A DNA stretch of 37,437 bases from NCBI GenBank assembly GCA_011390805.1, contig JAABRT010000029.1:1-37437 (forward strand), read 5' to 3'. The position numbers and the translations under genes were made by a program. This document shows positions 24,029 through 33,611 of this stretch, piece after piece (the first letter of the stretch is position 1; every line of letters begins with the position of its first letter). The notes beneath the pieces were generated by a model that made no database searches, was not told the origin of the DNA, and saw only the letters and a program-made list of their open reading frames with translations. This stretch comes from Gemmatimonas sp. (lineage in GTDB: Bacteria; Gemmatimonadota; Gemmatimonadetes; Gemmatimonadales; Gemmatimonadaceae).

Positions 24029-25141
24029 ATGCGCTTCACCATCTCGCGCGAAAAGCTTCTCGAGGGATTGCAGGCTGTCACCGCTGCAGTTCCCGCCAAG
24101 ACCACACTGCCAGTACTCGCCAACTTGTTGGTAGAGACGACTGACCGTGGCATTCGGTTATCTGCAACGGACCTCGACATTGCGGTGAGCACCGAAGTTA
24201 CGGCTGATGTCGAAGCGGCAGGTGCCATCACGATTCCGGCACGCAAACTCAGCGAGATTGCACGCGAGTTGCCACCGGCACCCGTGAAAATTGCAACGTC
24301 AGGTGAACAGCGTGTCACGCTTGAATGCGGACGTTCGCGATTCAAGTTGCTTGGACTTCCACGCGACGAGTTCCCCACGTTTCCGCAGGTACGCTTCAAC
24401 GAATCGTGGCGCGTGAAGTCAGGTGAGTTGCAGCAGCTCATTGCGCACACGGCGTTTGCGGTGAGCACCGAAGAGTCGCGTCCGATTTTGAACGGCGTGT
24501 TGTGGGAGTTGCGCGAAGAACGCATGCGCATGGTGGCCACCAATGGACACCGCCTGTCGCGCATGGACCTGCCCATTCCCGGCACGTCGGCGCCGTCGAG
24601 CGATCTTATCGTGCCGCCCAAGGCGCTCGAACAGGTGCGTCGCTTGTTCCCCGCCGAAGAAGAACTTGAGATTGCACGCGGTGACAATCACCTGGGATTC
24701 CGTTCGCCATTCACCGCCGTGTTTACGCGCCTTATCGAAGGCCCGTATCCCAACTACGAGCAGGTGATTCCGAAGGACAACGACAAGCACTGCATTCTCG
24801 ACAAGGCAGCGCTGGCCGGTGCACTCAAGCGCATGAGCGTGATTGCATCAGACCAGACGCATCGCATCAAGCTGTCGTTTAATGCCGGCATGTTGAAGTT
24901 TGCTGTGACAACGCCCGATCTCGGTGAAGCCGCGGACGAGTTGAGCATCAACTACGACGGTGATCCGCTTGAGATCGGATTCAACGCCGCGTATCTGCTC
25001 GAGATTCTGCGTTTCATGCCAACCGACGAGATCAAGCTCACGTTCAAGGCACCGGAACGTGCGGCCACGATTGAACCGCATGAGTGGGACAGCAATGCGG
25101 ATTATTTGTGCCTGGTGATGCCGTTGCGGTTGATGGATTAG
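24029..25141 (+). CDS. dnaN: DNA polymerase III beta sliding clamp
   Basis: 370 residues, the normal length for a beta clamp built of three similar domains. Recognised segments: MRFTISREKLLEGLQAVTAA and TLPVLANLLVETTDRGIRLS in domain I, FAVSTEESRPILNGVLWEL in domain II, and EGPYPNYEQVIPKDNDKHC. The C-terminal PLRLMD variant closes the hydrophobic cleft that binds polymerases and the delta subunit (holA, in this window). Two of these rings enclose DNA and hold the replicase on it. Confidence 0.97.
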   Translation: MRFTISREKLLEGLQAVTAAVPAKTTLPVLANLLVETTDRGIRLSATDLDIAVSTEVTADVEAAGAITIPARKLSEIARELPPAPVKIATSGEQRVTLECGRSRFKLLGLPRDEFPTFPQVRFNESWRVKSGELQQLIAHTAFAVSTEESRPILNGVLWELREERMRMVATNGHRLSRMDLPIPGTSAPSSDLIVPPKALEQVRRLFPAEEELEIARGDNHLGFRSPFTAVFTRLIEGPYPNYEQVIPKDNDKHCILDKAALAGALKRMSVIASDQTHRIKLSFNAGMLKFAVTTPDLGEAADELSINYDGDPLEIGFNAAYLLEILRFMPTDEIKLTFKAPERAATIEPHEWDSNADYLCLVMPLRLMD

Positions 25142-25216
25142 CAGTTCACCTGATCGACTGCAGCAACAGTAGCCGCATCGTACAAATCGAAGCGAATCAA
25201 GCCGAAGGATGCGACC

Positions 25217-25507
25217 ATGAAATCGCTGGACGTATTTACTGTCTTTCTTGTGCTCGGTACGATTGCGCTCACCGTGTTCACCTTGCGGTCACACTATCGC
25301 GCTCATGAAGGTGCGTCGTCACGGCTGGTCACTCATGTTGTGGCACTGGTGATTTTTTTGTGTGCATCGGTCATGGTGCTTGCCGGCGTTCGATGGTGGC
25401 TCATGCCATCGTGGCCAAGTCTGGCGATTCCTAGCGTCTTGGCGTCGATCATCATCGGGGCTTTGTGGAACCGTTCGACGCGTCCTGCCGATGCGGATAG
25501 GGGTTAG
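25217..25507 (+). CDS. small membrane protein, unknown
   Basis: 96 residues with three hydrophobic segments (about 7-24, 40-60 and 68-86) and a short charged tail ending PADADRG. GAAGGA lies about 8 bases before the ATG, a good ribosome site. I recognise no family. It lies 75 bases after dnaN on the same strand and may be co-transcribed. Confidence 0.65.
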   Translation: MKSLDVFTVFLVLGTIALTVFTLRSHYRAHEGASSRLVTHVVALVIFLCASVMVLAGVRWWLMPSWPSLAIPSVLASIIIGALWNRSTRPADADRG

Positions 25508-25522
25508 CGCGACGTGAATCGG

Positions 25523-25693
25523 ATGAAAGTCATTTCTCTGTCCGCGGCTGTGATCGACCTCGCCCAACGCGGAAGATTGGTGCTGCCAGAGCGGTCACCT
25601 GATACCTCGTGGATAGCACTTCCCGCGGGCGTGCCCATCGAGGGCGCCTCTGCAGTGGCGGCATTGCTGGCCGATCGTGAGGAGTCGCTGTAG
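25523..25693 (+). CDS. possible small protein, unknown
   Basis: 56 residues (59 if GTG 25514 is used), from MKVISLSAAVIDLAQRGRLV to LLADREESL. The frame begins within 16 bases of the preceding gene's stop. The pattern of an N-terminal strand, a helix and an acidic C-terminal helix is like small antitoxins, but no partner toxin is present. The ribosome site is weak. Support is modest. Confidence 0.35.
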   Translation: MKVISLSAAVIDLAQRGRLVLPERSPDTSWIALPAGVPIEGASAVAALLADREESL

Positions 25694-25767
25694 AGCAACT
25701 GCGGGACAGTTCGGGAATCCGCTCCTGGGGTTTCTTTGGCGACTCCAGATGTTGTTAAGAGTCGTCT

Positions 25768-26742
25768 TTACCGCACTCGCTCCGCCGTCAACGTAACCCG
25801 CTGCGTGAGCGACTGCTGACCCTGATCGCGCCGCGCTGAATCGCGCACATCAAGCTGCATCGTGGACTCCGACTGCAGCTCTACCAACGCACCGGTGGTC
25901 GCATCAACAATCAACTGCTGCGTCCCGCTGCCGCGACCGGTAAGTCCCACGGTACGCCAACTCGTAGCCAGCTGTCCCTCCACACGCGTTTGCAGCGTGC
26001 GGTCAATATTCACGCGCGTGAACGCACCATTGGGACCGCTTTCCAGCGATCGCACCGTGGCCGTGCCCACCTGCTGCACCGTGACCGGCACACCGCCGCG
26101 GCACATGAACACGCGCGTGGTATCGCTCCACGAACGGCCCACCACAAGCTCCGGCGGCAGTCGCACCAGCAGCTCACGCGCCAGCGCCAGCGCACTCATT
26201 TCGGGCTGATCGCACTCGTTGACCAAGGCGGGCCTTGGAGACACGCGCGCGGTCAGACCATTGAGCGTGGCATCAAAGGGCACGGTGAGTGGCGCCACGG
26301 GCCTGGACGGGGTCGTAGCAACGCCCGGCAAGGCTGAGCTTCGTGATCCGGTGACACGATCGGAGCTGGTGATGACAAAACCGTCTACGCGACCGGTGCT
26401 GCGCAGATCAAGCGCACGACCGAGCACACCGGTACCAATGCGCTCCATGGCAAAGCTCACGCGGGCCTTGGTGACAATCTCTTCACGGTTGGCCTGTCCG
26501 GCGCTGTCCCGCTCCACGCGTGCGGTGCTCACCACGTCATAGCGCAGCGTGTCGTGACTGGTGGCAATGGTGACGCTGCTCGGTGCCACCGGCGCGGGTG
26601 GCGGCGCCACGACCACAGGCGGCGCTTCAGGCATAGGCTCCACCACCGGCCGCGTCGGCGCACAGGCAGCCGCGCTGATGACCGCAAGAGCAATCATGAG
26701 CCGGCGTGCGTCGCGCGTGATTGAACGATTGCCAAGACTCAT
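25768..26742 (-). CDS. putative lipoprotein of unknown function
   Basis: 324 residues from ATG 26742 (an upstream in-frame ATG is at 26763). The signal ends in a lipobox, LAVISAAACAP, followed by a Pro/Val-rich linker and a beta-rich body with many Thr/Ser/Val strands. Two cysteines in the body (NECDQPE, VFMCRGG) may form a disulfide. No enzyme motif is visible. It lies just downstream of rnpB on the same strand, with a T run between them that probably ends rnpB. Confidence 0.7.
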   Translation of the reverse strand: MSLGNRSITRDARRLMIALAVISAAACAPTRPVVEPMPEAPPVVVAPPPAPVAPSSVTIATSHDTLRYDVVSTARVERDSAGQANREEIVTKARVSFAMERIGTGVLGRALDLRSTGRVDGFVITSSDRVTGSRSSALPGVATTPSRPVAPLTVPFDATLNGLTARVSPRPALVNECDQPEMSALALARELLVRLPPELVVGRSWSDTTRVFMCRGGVPVTVQQVGTATVRSLESGPNGAFTRVNIDRTLQTRVEGQLATSWRTVGLTGRGSGTQQLIVDATTGALVELQSESTMQLDVRDSARRDQGQQSLTQRVTLTAERVR

Positions 26743-26785
26743 GAAGCGTGACTCGCTGAACATGCGGGAAATCGTGCGACAAAAA

Positions 26786-27216
26786 CCCGTGGGTGGGTCG
26801 CCGGCCTGTAAGCCGGGTTCTGTCGGTGCTTAAGCGATACCCTGCCAAACACCGGACGGTCATTTCTCTCGACGTGCCGTCGCCGACACGTTCCAGCAGC
26901 CAACCCGCGGCTCGACGTATTGCTACGCCGCTTTCGAGACGGGCCGTCTCTCGCCGCCTATTCGGCCTTGCTCCGGCTGGGGTTTGCCGTGCCACTTGTG
27001 TTACCACAAGCGCGGTGGGCTCTTACCCCACCCTTTCACCCTTACCTCGGCTTGCACCGAGGCGGTTTACTTTCTGTTGCGCTGTCCGTCACGCGAAGCT
27101 CACGCCGCGCGCGCCCAGGCGTTACCTGGCAACCTGCCCTGTGGAGCCCGGACTTTCCTCGGCGCACACGCTTGCACGCGCACGACGCGACCGTCCGGCC
27201 GACGACCACCCACTGG
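26786..27216 (-). ncRNA. rnpB: RNase P RNA, bacterial type A
   Basis: The catalytic RNA of RNase P. On the minus strand the hallmark conserved pieces appear in order: GAGGAAAGTCCGGGCTCC, then CAGGGCAGG, AAGGGTGAAAGGGTGG, ACAGAAAGTAAACCGCC, and the 3' piece ACAGAACCCGGCTTACAGG. The 5' end (GGGTGGTCGTCGGCC) pairs with the 3' end (GGCCGGCGACCCACCC) as helix P1. A T run (26785-26781 on the minus strand) marks the 3' end. A -10-like TATATT at 27230-27225 places the 5' end near 27216-27218. Exact ends are estimates of a few bases. The length, about 430 nt, fits a type A RNA with long extensions. Confidence 0.95.
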
Positions 27217-27224
27217 TCTGCCGC

Positions 27225-27230
27225 AATATA
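27225..27230 (-). promoter_or_regulatory. -10 box of the rnpB promoter
   Basis: TATATT on the minus strand, about 7-10 bases before the 5' end of helix P1. No convincing -35 box is seen at 17-18 bases upstream. Confidence 0.5.
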
Positions 27231-27442
27231 CCCGGGCGCGAGCGGCCGTGATCCGCGGCCTGCTTGTGGAACGCGCAAACCGTTGCGATGAAGTGATCAC
27301 GCCTGCGTTACCGGCGTGATGTGTGGTGACATCGATGTGACGTGGCTGCGTACCCTTGCAGTACGCGTTCGCCTGTGCACCGGGCAGCGTGTGTGCTGTG
27401 GCATTTGCGGGTGCGACGTCTCACCTCTTCGCGGAGCGGTGT

Positions 27443-28600
27443 ATGTCTGCCGACTTCAACTACACACGTCAGCGCAAACCAGCTGGTACGCCCCCAACGT
27501 TGCTGCGTCCCGGATGGAGTCGCAGCAGCAAGTCATCACCATCACCATCACCATCAACATCACGATCAACATCATCAGCAACATCACCTGGCCACACGGC
27601 AGATGAACCGGCCAGCAAGGCCAACGGAAAGGCTACCGGAAACACCGCACGAAAGTCCGCGGGAAAAGCCTCGTCTTCCACCGCCGTGGTCACCATGCTC
27701 ACCCCATCAGAGCGCACGCGTGTAGACGCCGCTGGTGATGGCTGCTATACCGCGCTGCACCGTGATTCTCTCGATGAAGTACTGCAGGACCTGCGGCAAT
27801 GTCGAGCCGAAGCGGTGCTGGTATCGGTGGCGCGCTGCAATGAACAAGCCGCGACATCGGTTGCGCGCCTGGTACGGGAGTTTCCGGCAGTACCGGCTGT
27901 TGCGCTGTGGTGCGACAGCAGCCCCGATTCCGCGCACGCGGTGTTGGCGCTCGGACACTACGGCGTGCAGTCGCTGGTGGACGTGCGCGATCCATCGGGT
28001 TGGCGCGCACTCCGGCAGCTGTTCACGCTGCAACGGAATGGCAGTATCGAGCGCCGGAGTTTGTCGCGCCTGGCGACTGTGCTGAGCGATGCGCCTGAAG
28101 ATCTGCATCGCTTTCTCGATGCCTGCTTCACCGCACCGGCGCGCGTGGGAACCGTGCGTCAGCTGGCCCGTCGACTGGGCGTGCGCGGTACCACGCTCAT
28201 GAGCCGGTTCTATCGCGCGCAACTGCCCGCACCCAAGCGCTATCTGTCGCTGGCGCGGCTGGTACGGGCCGCCGCGCTGTTTGAAAATCCCGGCATGAGC
28301 ATCACGCAGGTGGCCAACACACTTGAGTATTCATCACCGCAGAGTTTCGGACGACACATTCACACAATGATCGGTGTGAACGCTGTGGATTTCCGGCGTG
28401 AGTATACCGGTGCGCGTATGCTCGATCGATTTGTTGAAGATCTCATTACGCCGTATCTGGCGGTGTTGCGCCGCTTTCATCCGCTGGTGGTGCTGCCGGC
28501 GTTCTCACGCGAAGAGGTGAGCAACACACCGCTATCACCGGTTCTGTTGTCAGGCCACAAGCGGGTCGCGCTTCGGCGGTACAACGGGTCGTCCGCGTGA
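27443..28600 (+). CDS. AraC-type transcriptional regulator
   Basis: 385 residues from ATG 27443, which has GGAG 8 bases upstream. The first about 100 residues are low-complexity Ser/Pro/Thr/Lys, encoded by a short repeat. Residues about 95-190 look like an alpha/beta, receiver-like domain ([40 protein letters not shown]) without a clear phospho-aspartate pattern. The C-terminal part holds the AraC double helix-turn-helix: [20 protein letters not shown] and [20 protein letters not shown]. An alternative start is ATG 27695, after the low-complexity part. Its stop overlaps the convergent chemoreceptor gene by 51 bases. Its target genes are unknown. Confidence 0.8.
   Translation: MSADFNYTRQRKPAGTPPTLLRPGWSRSSKSSPSPSPSTSRSTSSATSPGHTADEPASKANGKATGNTARKSAGKASSSTAVVTMLTPSERTRVDAAGDGCYTALHRDSLDEVLQDLRQCRAEAVLVSVARCNEQAATSVARLVREFPAVPAVALWCDSSPDSAHAVLALGHYGVQSLVDVRDPSGWRALRQLFTLQRNGSIERRSLSRLATVLSDAPEDLHRFLDACFTAPARVGTVRQLARRLGVRGTTLMSRFYRAQLPAPKRYLSLARLVRAAALFENPGMSITQVANTLEYSSPQSFGRHIHTMIGVNAVDFRREYTGARMLDRFVEDLITPYLAVLRRFHPLVVLPAFSREEVSNTPLSPVLLSGHKRVALRRYNGSSA
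27533..27588 (+). repeat. ATCACC/ATCAAC-type short tandem repeat in the regulator gene
   Basis: Repeating units of the TCACCA and TCAACA kind. They encode [18 protein letters not shown] in the regulator frame; another frame would read as a histidine-rich stretch. Units are multiples of three, so changes in number would not shift the frame. Confidence 0.75.
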
Positions 28601-30361
28601 GCTTTTTTCGCGAGCCGATTGCTCGCGGCCCAACGCATCGGATGTCGTGCCAACCAGCGATGGGGACACACCGTTTGACGTTCCGGTGTTGGCATGTTTC
28701 AAGCCGTCACGCGTGCCGGTAGCGCCGGCGCTGATGCGAGACACTGCGGCACGCAAACGCGCCGCCGCCTCGGACAGCTGTCCGGCACTCAGTGCCAGCT
28801 CTTCCAACGCGCTGCCCTGTGCTTCAACGGCGTTGGTCGCGTGCTGAGCATCGCCCACCGCACGCTCCGCGCGTTGATCGACCGTTTGGAAGCTGGCGTC
28901 GGCGGCTGTTGTGGCATCGGCCTGTGCACGGGCCAGCTGCGCGGCATCATCGGCGTGTTCGGCAATCCGTGTGATATCGGCCAGCATGGAATCCAGGGCC
29001 CCCCGTGCCTCCTGCGCGATGCCTCCCACACCACGTACGTCACGCGCGGTGGCGTCCATCGATGACACGGTGGCGGCGATCTCCTCGCGCACCGCGTGCA
29101 CGGTGGCTGCAATCGCTTTCGCGGCGCGCGCACTTTCGCCCGCCAACTTCCGGATCTCTTCGGCAACAACCGCAAAGCCGATGCCGTGGTCGCCCGCTCG
29201 CGCGGCCTCAATCGCGGCGTTGAGCGCCAACAGGTTGGTTTGCCGTGCGATGCGTGAAACCGTGGACACAAAATCACCCACACGCTCCGACGCCGGCACC
29301 AACGCACCAACCTGCGTTGCTGCCTGCTGCACACTATCGCCAACCTGTACAAGCGTATGTGCGGCGCGTTCAATGGCGTTTCGGCTGGCCACGGCCGCGC
29401 TGTCCATGGCACGTGCGTCACGTGCGGTTTCATCGGCTCGTGTTACCGCGAGCACAGCCGCTTCACGCGCCTTGCGACTGGCGTGGGCGCCGTCGGTGAC
29501 GCTCACACGCTGTGCACCCAGTTCATCCTTGAGCGCCTGCACACCGCGATGCGCTTCACGCGCGCGTCCCTGCAATACGTTGGAAGCGCCACCCACCTGC
29601 GCGGCGACAGCCGCCAGTTCGTCACTCTCACGCTGAACGGCCGTGATCAGACGCGTGACCTCATCGAGCATGGCGTTATAGCTTCGCTCAAGAAAGCCGA
29701 GTTCATCGCTGTAGCGCGCGTCGGCGCGTGCAGACAGATCGCCCGCCTCAACCTGCGCCATGCGCTCACGTGTACGGCGCAGCCGTTGAATCAGCTTGGT
29801 GGGAATGGGGACAATCTGCTGTGCCACAATCCCGAGCAGCACGGCCGCGAGCAGCACTTCGGTAACCGGCGGCGCCTTGTCAGGAAACAGGCGTGCATGC
29901 GCCAGGCTCGCCACGAGAAACCCGGCCTCTGAACAGGCCAGCACCACGAACCCAAGTGCGCGGCCACGATCAAACGAGTACGGCACCACCGCGAGCAGAT
30001 ACAGAATCGCCAAAACCGGTGCGCCGAAAATGGCAATCAACAAACTGATGAGCAGCGTGTCGAACGCGGCAAACAGATAGCGATGCCACCAGCGATAGCG
30101 CCGCTCATCCAAAGCGAATGCACTCAGTCCCCAGTTGCAGCTCACGGCAACCAGGAAGAGCACCATCATGACCGGGATCGGCACGTTGGTGATGCCCACC
30201 TGCACGCCAACAATCAGCACGACCGCCACCAGGATTGTGCTCCAGAAGCGGCGTCGACCGGCCACACGGAACGTGTTCAGATCTTTTGCGCGCTCTTCAT
30301 CGGCAGAGTGCGCAAGGGAGCTGTGGAATCGGGGCAGCGGGTTGGGCTTGTGCGTCGTCAC
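28550..30361 (-). CDS. methyl-accepting chemotaxis protein
   Basis: 603 residues. After a soluble N-terminal arm of about 35 residues come five to six membrane helices (about 40-190) with no large periplasmic ligand domain. A HAMP-like segment follows ([20 protein letters not shown], then [13 protein letters not shown]). The signalling domain is unmistakable: the hairpin tip [40 protein letters not shown], and the methylation helices. It should signal to CheA through CheW, sensing something in or near the membrane. The C-terminal tail is Arg/Lys-rich. The start is GTG. No other che gene is in the window. Confidence 0.9.
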   Translation of the reverse strand: MTTHKPNPLPRFHSSLAHSADEERAKDLNTFRVAGRRRFWSTILVAVVLIVGVQVGITNVPIPVMMVLFLVAVSCNWGLSAFALDERRYRWWHRYLFAAFDTLLISLLIAIFGAPVLAILYLLAVVPYSFDRGRALGFVVLACSEAGFLVASLAHARLFPDKAPPVTEVLLAAVLLGIVAQQIVPIPTKLIQRLRRTRERMAQVEAGDLSARADARYSDELGFLERSYNAMLDEVTRLITAVQRESDELAAVAAQVGGASNVLQGRAREAHRGVQALKDELGAQRVSVTDGAHASRKAREAAVLAVTRADETARDARAMDSAAVASRNAIERAAHTLVQVGDSVQQAATQVGALVPASERVGDFVSTVSRIARQTNLLALNAAIEAARAGDHGIGFAVVAEEIRKLAGESARAAKAIAATVHAVREEIAATVSSMDATARDVRGVGGIAQEARGALDSMLADITRIAEHADDAAQLARAQADATTAADASFQTVDQRAERAVGDAQHATNAVEAQGSALEELALSAGQLSEAAARLRAAVSRISAGATGTRDGLKHANTGTSNGVSPSLVGTTSDALGREQSAREKSSRGRPVVPPKRDPLVA

Positions 30362-30418
30362 GGCAATGTGGGTTGGCGCCCGGTCGTTTCAGGCCGCAGC
30401 GCATACCCCCATTGACGA

Positions 30419-31012
30419 CTAACCGGCCAGTCGCGCCACCAGCTCGGAGGCTTTGGCCAGAGAGCGCACCGTCAGCCCCGCAGCCTCGAGTGCTTCGCGC
30501 CCGCCTTCTTCGCGGTCTACTACGGCCAGCACGCCCAACACCACGCCGCCCTCTTCGCGGATTGCTTCGACGGCCGTCAGCGCCGAGCCTCCGGTGGTGA
30601 TCACGTCTTCCACCACGACTACCTTGTCGCCGGCCACGAAGGGCCCTTCCACGCGGCGCCCGGTGCCGTGCTGCTTGGCTTGTTTGCGCACGGTAAAGGC
30701 CCGAACCAGCGGTCCTTCGTTCCGTTCGTGGGCGAACGCGCTTGCGTGCGCTATCGCGTAGGCGATCGGATCGGCTCCCAGCGTCAATCCACCAACAGCA
30801 TCGGCGGCCCATCCGGCGGCGTGCAGCTCCGCGAGCCCCAGCTCACCCAGGAGCCGCTGCCCTTCGGGACTCATGGTGGTTAACCGGCAATCCACGTACA
30901 GCGAACTGCGGCGTCCCGACGCCAGCACAAAGTCACCCTGTTTTGCGGAACGCTCAGCCAGCAGTGCGATCAGTTGATTCCGCGCGCGTGCGGCATGAGA
31001 ACTGTCGCTCAT
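30419..31012 (-). CDS. pyrE: orotate phosphoribosyltransferase
   Basis: 197 residues; turns orotate and PRPP into orotidine monophosphate in de novo pyrimidine synthesis. Seen here: GDFVLASGRRSSLYVDCRLT near residue 26 (orotate-binding region), GGLTLGADPIAYAIAH, the mobile loop TVRKQAKQHGTGRRVEG, and the PRPP motif VVVVEDVITTGGSALTAVEA. The ATG overlaps the stop of the upstream kinase gene by four bases (ATGA), so translation is coupled. The 57-base gap to the downstream chemoreceptor gene shows no terminator. Confidence 0.95.
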   Translation of the reverse strand: MSDSSHAARARNQLIALLAERSAKQGDFVLASGRRSSLYVDCRLTTMSPEGQRLLGELGLAELHAAGWAADAVGGLTLGADPIAYAIAHASAFAHERNEGPLVRAFTVRKQAKQHGTGRRVEGPFVAGDKVVVVEDVITTGGSALTAVEAIREEGGVVLGVLAVVDREEGGREALEAAGLTVRSLAKASELVARLAG

Positions 31013-31992
31013 CCCCGGCGGAACAGTCCTTTCATTTTGCCGAACAATCCGCCCGACTTTTCATCGTCGGCGGGTGGACCGGCCGGTGCCGGTGCCGGTC
31101 GGGCGGCTGGCGCTGCGGCCACGGGAGCGGCCGACATTGGTCCCGGGTTGGCCACCGATTCCGAGAGCGCTTCGGCAAACGCGGTGACACTCGGGTAGCG
31201 GTCCTGCGGCCCCTTGGATAGCGCCTTCATCACGACAGCTTCAAGCCGAGAAGGGAACACCAGCCCTGGCTTTGCACTGCTGAGCGCTGTTGGCGGCTGC
31301 GTGAGCAGCTGTGAAAAGAGCTCACGCGGCGTTTTTCCTACATACGGCAAGGCGCCGGACAGCAGGAAGTACGCGATTGTGGCCAGGGAATACTGGTCGG
31401 CGCCCGGTCCCACCAGTTCACCGGACAGCGCCTCGGGCGCGACATACATGAGCGTGCCCACGAAGAAACCGGCGCGGGTGAGGCGCTGATCGGGCGAGGC
31501 GTCGGTATCGGCAGCGATTCCGAAATCGAGCAGCATGACGTGCCGCGACTCCGGGTCGTACATGACATTTTCCGGCTTCAGGTCGCGGTGTACGATGCCT
31601 GCGTCGTGCGCTGCCTGAACGGCGGCGCACAACTGTGTCATGATGTGCGAGACTTCGTCGGCCGGCAGCGGGCCCTGCTTATCGGCGTACTTCTCGAGCA
31701 GCTGGCCGGCGGCCCAATCGATGGCCAGATAGTAGCGTTCGTTTTCGGCCTGACCGAAATCGATGGTGCGCACGATATTGGGATGCACAACACGCTGGCC
31801 GAACTGCGCTTCCCGGAGAAAGCGCTGCACGGCCGTTTTGTCGTGCCGCAACTTCTCGCGCAGCACTTTGATCGCCACCGTACCATGCTCCGCATGTTCG
31901 GCGCGGTACACCGTTGAGGTGCCACCTTCACCGACCTTTGCGCGCAGCGTGTAGCCGGCGAGAGTTTGCCCTACGAGCGACTCAATAGACAC
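31009..31992 (-). CDS. bacterial Ser/Thr protein kinase (PknB-like)
   Basis: 327 residues from GTG 31992, just before SIESLVGQTLAGYTLRAKVG. Kinase motifs in order: glycine loop GEGGTSTVYRA, lysine in TVAIKVLREKL, catalytic loop GIVHRDLKPENVM, metal loop LLDFGIA, activation end GTLMYVAPEAL. After about residue 265 the Ala/Pro-rich C-terminal part ends in a basic motif (GGLFGKMKGLFRRG). There is no membrane helix, unlike most PknB proteins, so it is probably cytoplasmic. The open frame continues upstream to 32298 but that part lies antisense to the GWxTD gene, so it is left out. It overlaps pyrE by four bases. Its substrate is unknown. Confidence 0.92.
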   Translation of the reverse strand: MSIESLVGQTLAGYTLRAKVGEGGTSTVYRAEHAEHGTVAIKVLREKLRHDKTAVQRFLREAQFGQRVVHPNIVRTIDFGQAENERYYLAIDWAAGQLLEKYADKQGPLPADEVSHIMTQLCAAVQAAHDAGIVHRDLKPENVMYDPESRHVMLLDFGIAADTDASPDQRLTRAGFFVGTLMYVAPEALSGELVGPGADQYSLATIAYFLLSGALPYVGKTPRELFSQLLTQPPTALSSAKPGLVFPSRLEAVVMKALSKGPQDRYPSVTAFAEALSESVANPGPMSAAPVAAAPAARPAPAPAGPPADDEKSGGLFGKMKGLFRRG

Positions 31993-32191
31993 GCGCCGAA
32001 CGTAACGCTCGCCCCGCCGTCCAGCAAGGTACCGGATGGCTTCGGGCCGAAATGAATGGCACAGAGCGGTGTTCTCATCGGTAACATTAGCTGACGTCCT
32101 GGGTCTAACCGGACAGTTGTCCATCAACCTCATCTGACCCACGGCGTCATTGCCGGCGTTTTTCTCTTTCTGACTCCTACTCATCGGCTGC

Positions 32192-33589
32192 ATGTCCGAC
32201 TCGCGCGCCATTTTTTCGCTGCTACTGGCCACTGCGCTGGTGTCGTCTGCCTGTGCCAGCCGTCCGCCCGTGGGGTCCGACGGCCGGCCGGTACCCACGC
32301 GCGATCGCGTGACCGAGGATTTGCGTACGCTGGCCTCGGTGAACGTGGCCGATACCTATAAAAAGATGGGGTTGATTGCGGCACGTGGCGCGATCCCGTT
32401 TGTAGCGCGCGTGGCCTTTTTCCCCGACCGTAACAGCGACTCCACGCTCGTCATGGTGTCCATGTCGCTGTCGCCGCGCAACATCTCGTTTGCCCGGGAG
32501 GACGAGCAGTATGCCGGTGGCTACACGGCGCGACTGGACCTGCGTCGCGGCCCCAATCTGGTGCGTCAGGTCGAGTCGAAAGAGACGGTCCGCGTAGCCA
32601 CATTCCGGGAAACGTCGCGCACCGATGAGAGTCTCATCTGGCAGCAGTTCGTGCGCATGGCGCCCGGCCAGTACACGCTGGCCATCGCGGTGCGTGACGC
32701 AGGCAGCCCGAGAGCCAGCGGCGAAGAGGTGGTGCTCTCGGTGCCGAAGTTTGATGGCATATCGCTCAGCTCCCCGGTTCCGGTTTACGAACTGCTACCA
32801 CGCACCACGCCGGATTCGATTCCGAGTCTGCTGGCGCGTCCGCGCGCCACCGTCACATTCGGCCTGGACGCGCAGGTGCCCGTGTACGTGGAAGTGTCGG
32901 GTACGCGTGAGGCCACGCGCATTCGTACCGAAGTCCGCGGCGAAGGCAACGCGTTGTTGTGGCGCGACTCCATGGTGCTGCTCGGACGTGGCGGTGACCT
33001 GGTAAGCGGCACGGTCATGGTGCCCGCAGCGAACATCGGGGTGGGTGTGGTGAGCCTGGAAGTGATGCAGTCAGACCGTCCCGACACGGCTCGCACGCAG
33101 CTGCTTGTCACGCTGGGTGACGATCTGCCGGTCACCGGTTTTGACGAAATGATTCGCTACCTGCGATTCTACGCATCCGAGGCACGTCTGGAGCGGCTCT
33201 CCAACACAACGGGTGTGGAACGGGCGCAGGCGTGGAGCGAGTTTTTGCAGGCCACCGATCCGGTGCCCACCACAGCGGAGCACGAAGGGCTGTCGGAATA
33301 TTTCGCGCGCATCAGGTTGGCCAATCAACGCTTCCGTGATGATGCCAACATGGGCTGGCTGAGTGACCGTGGCATTGCGTTTGTGGGACTTGGTGATCCT
33401 GACAACATCATGGAGCCGATCACCAACGACATGTCGCAGCGCAACAGGCAGCAGGTGTGGGAGTACCGTCGCTGGCGGTTGAGTTTGGTATACTTCGACG
33501 AAACCGGACTCGGACGGTGGCGCCTGTCGCCCAGCCAATCAGTAGAGTTGGCGGCAACCATCCGGCGCCGTCTGGCTGAGCTCAACTGA
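32192..33589 (+). CDS. GWxTD-domain lipoprotein
   Basis: 465 residues. Lipoprotein signal ending LVSSACAS (Cys about residue 21). A beta-rich middle part is followed by the C-terminal domain with NMGWLSDRGIAFVGLGDPDN, a variant of the GWxTDRG motif that names the family (Ser replaces Thr here). Such proteins occur in Bacteroidota, Acidobacteriota and Gemmatimonadota and are of unknown role. The YRRWRLSLVYFD segment near the end also belongs to the domain. It lies 22 bases upstream of polA on the same strand. Confidence 0.83.
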   Translation: MSDSRAIFSLLLATALVSSACASRPPVGSDGRPVPTRDRVTEDLRTLASVNVADTYKKMGLIAARGAIPFVARVAFFPDRNSDSTLVMVSMSLSPRNISFAREDEQYAGGYTARLDLRRGPNLVRQVESKETVRVATFRETSRTDESLIWQQFVRMAPGQYTLAIAVRDAGSPRASGEEVVLSVPKFDGISLSSPVPVYELLPRTTPDSIPSLLARPRATVTFGLDAQVPVYVEVSGTREATRIRTEVRGEGNALLWRDSMVLLGRGGDLVSGTVMVPAANIGVGVVSLEVMQSDRPDTARTQLLVTLGDDLPVTGFDEMIRYLRFYASEARLERLSNTTGVERAQAWSEFLQATDPVPTTAEHEGLSEYFARIRLANQRFRDDANMGWLSDRGIAFVGLGDPDNIMEPITNDMSQRNRQQVWEYRRWRLSLVYFDETGLGRWRLSPSQSVELAATIRRRLAELN

Positions 33590-33611
33590 TCGCGACCCGT
33601 ACCCCTGGTTT

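Noticed and set aside
26793..27319. Several open frames over 26.8-27.3 kb
   Set aside because: They overlap rnpB, whose RNA hallmarks explain the sequence.
27342..27725. Frame with a histidine-rich stretch that looked like a metal-binding protein
   Set aside because: It arises from the TCACCA repeat read in another frame; the AraC frame is the one with domain likeness and a ribosome site.
31993..32298. Upstream extension of the kinase frame
   Set aside because: Antisense to the start of the GWxTD gene and without kinase likeness; the kinase domain starts right after GTG 31992.
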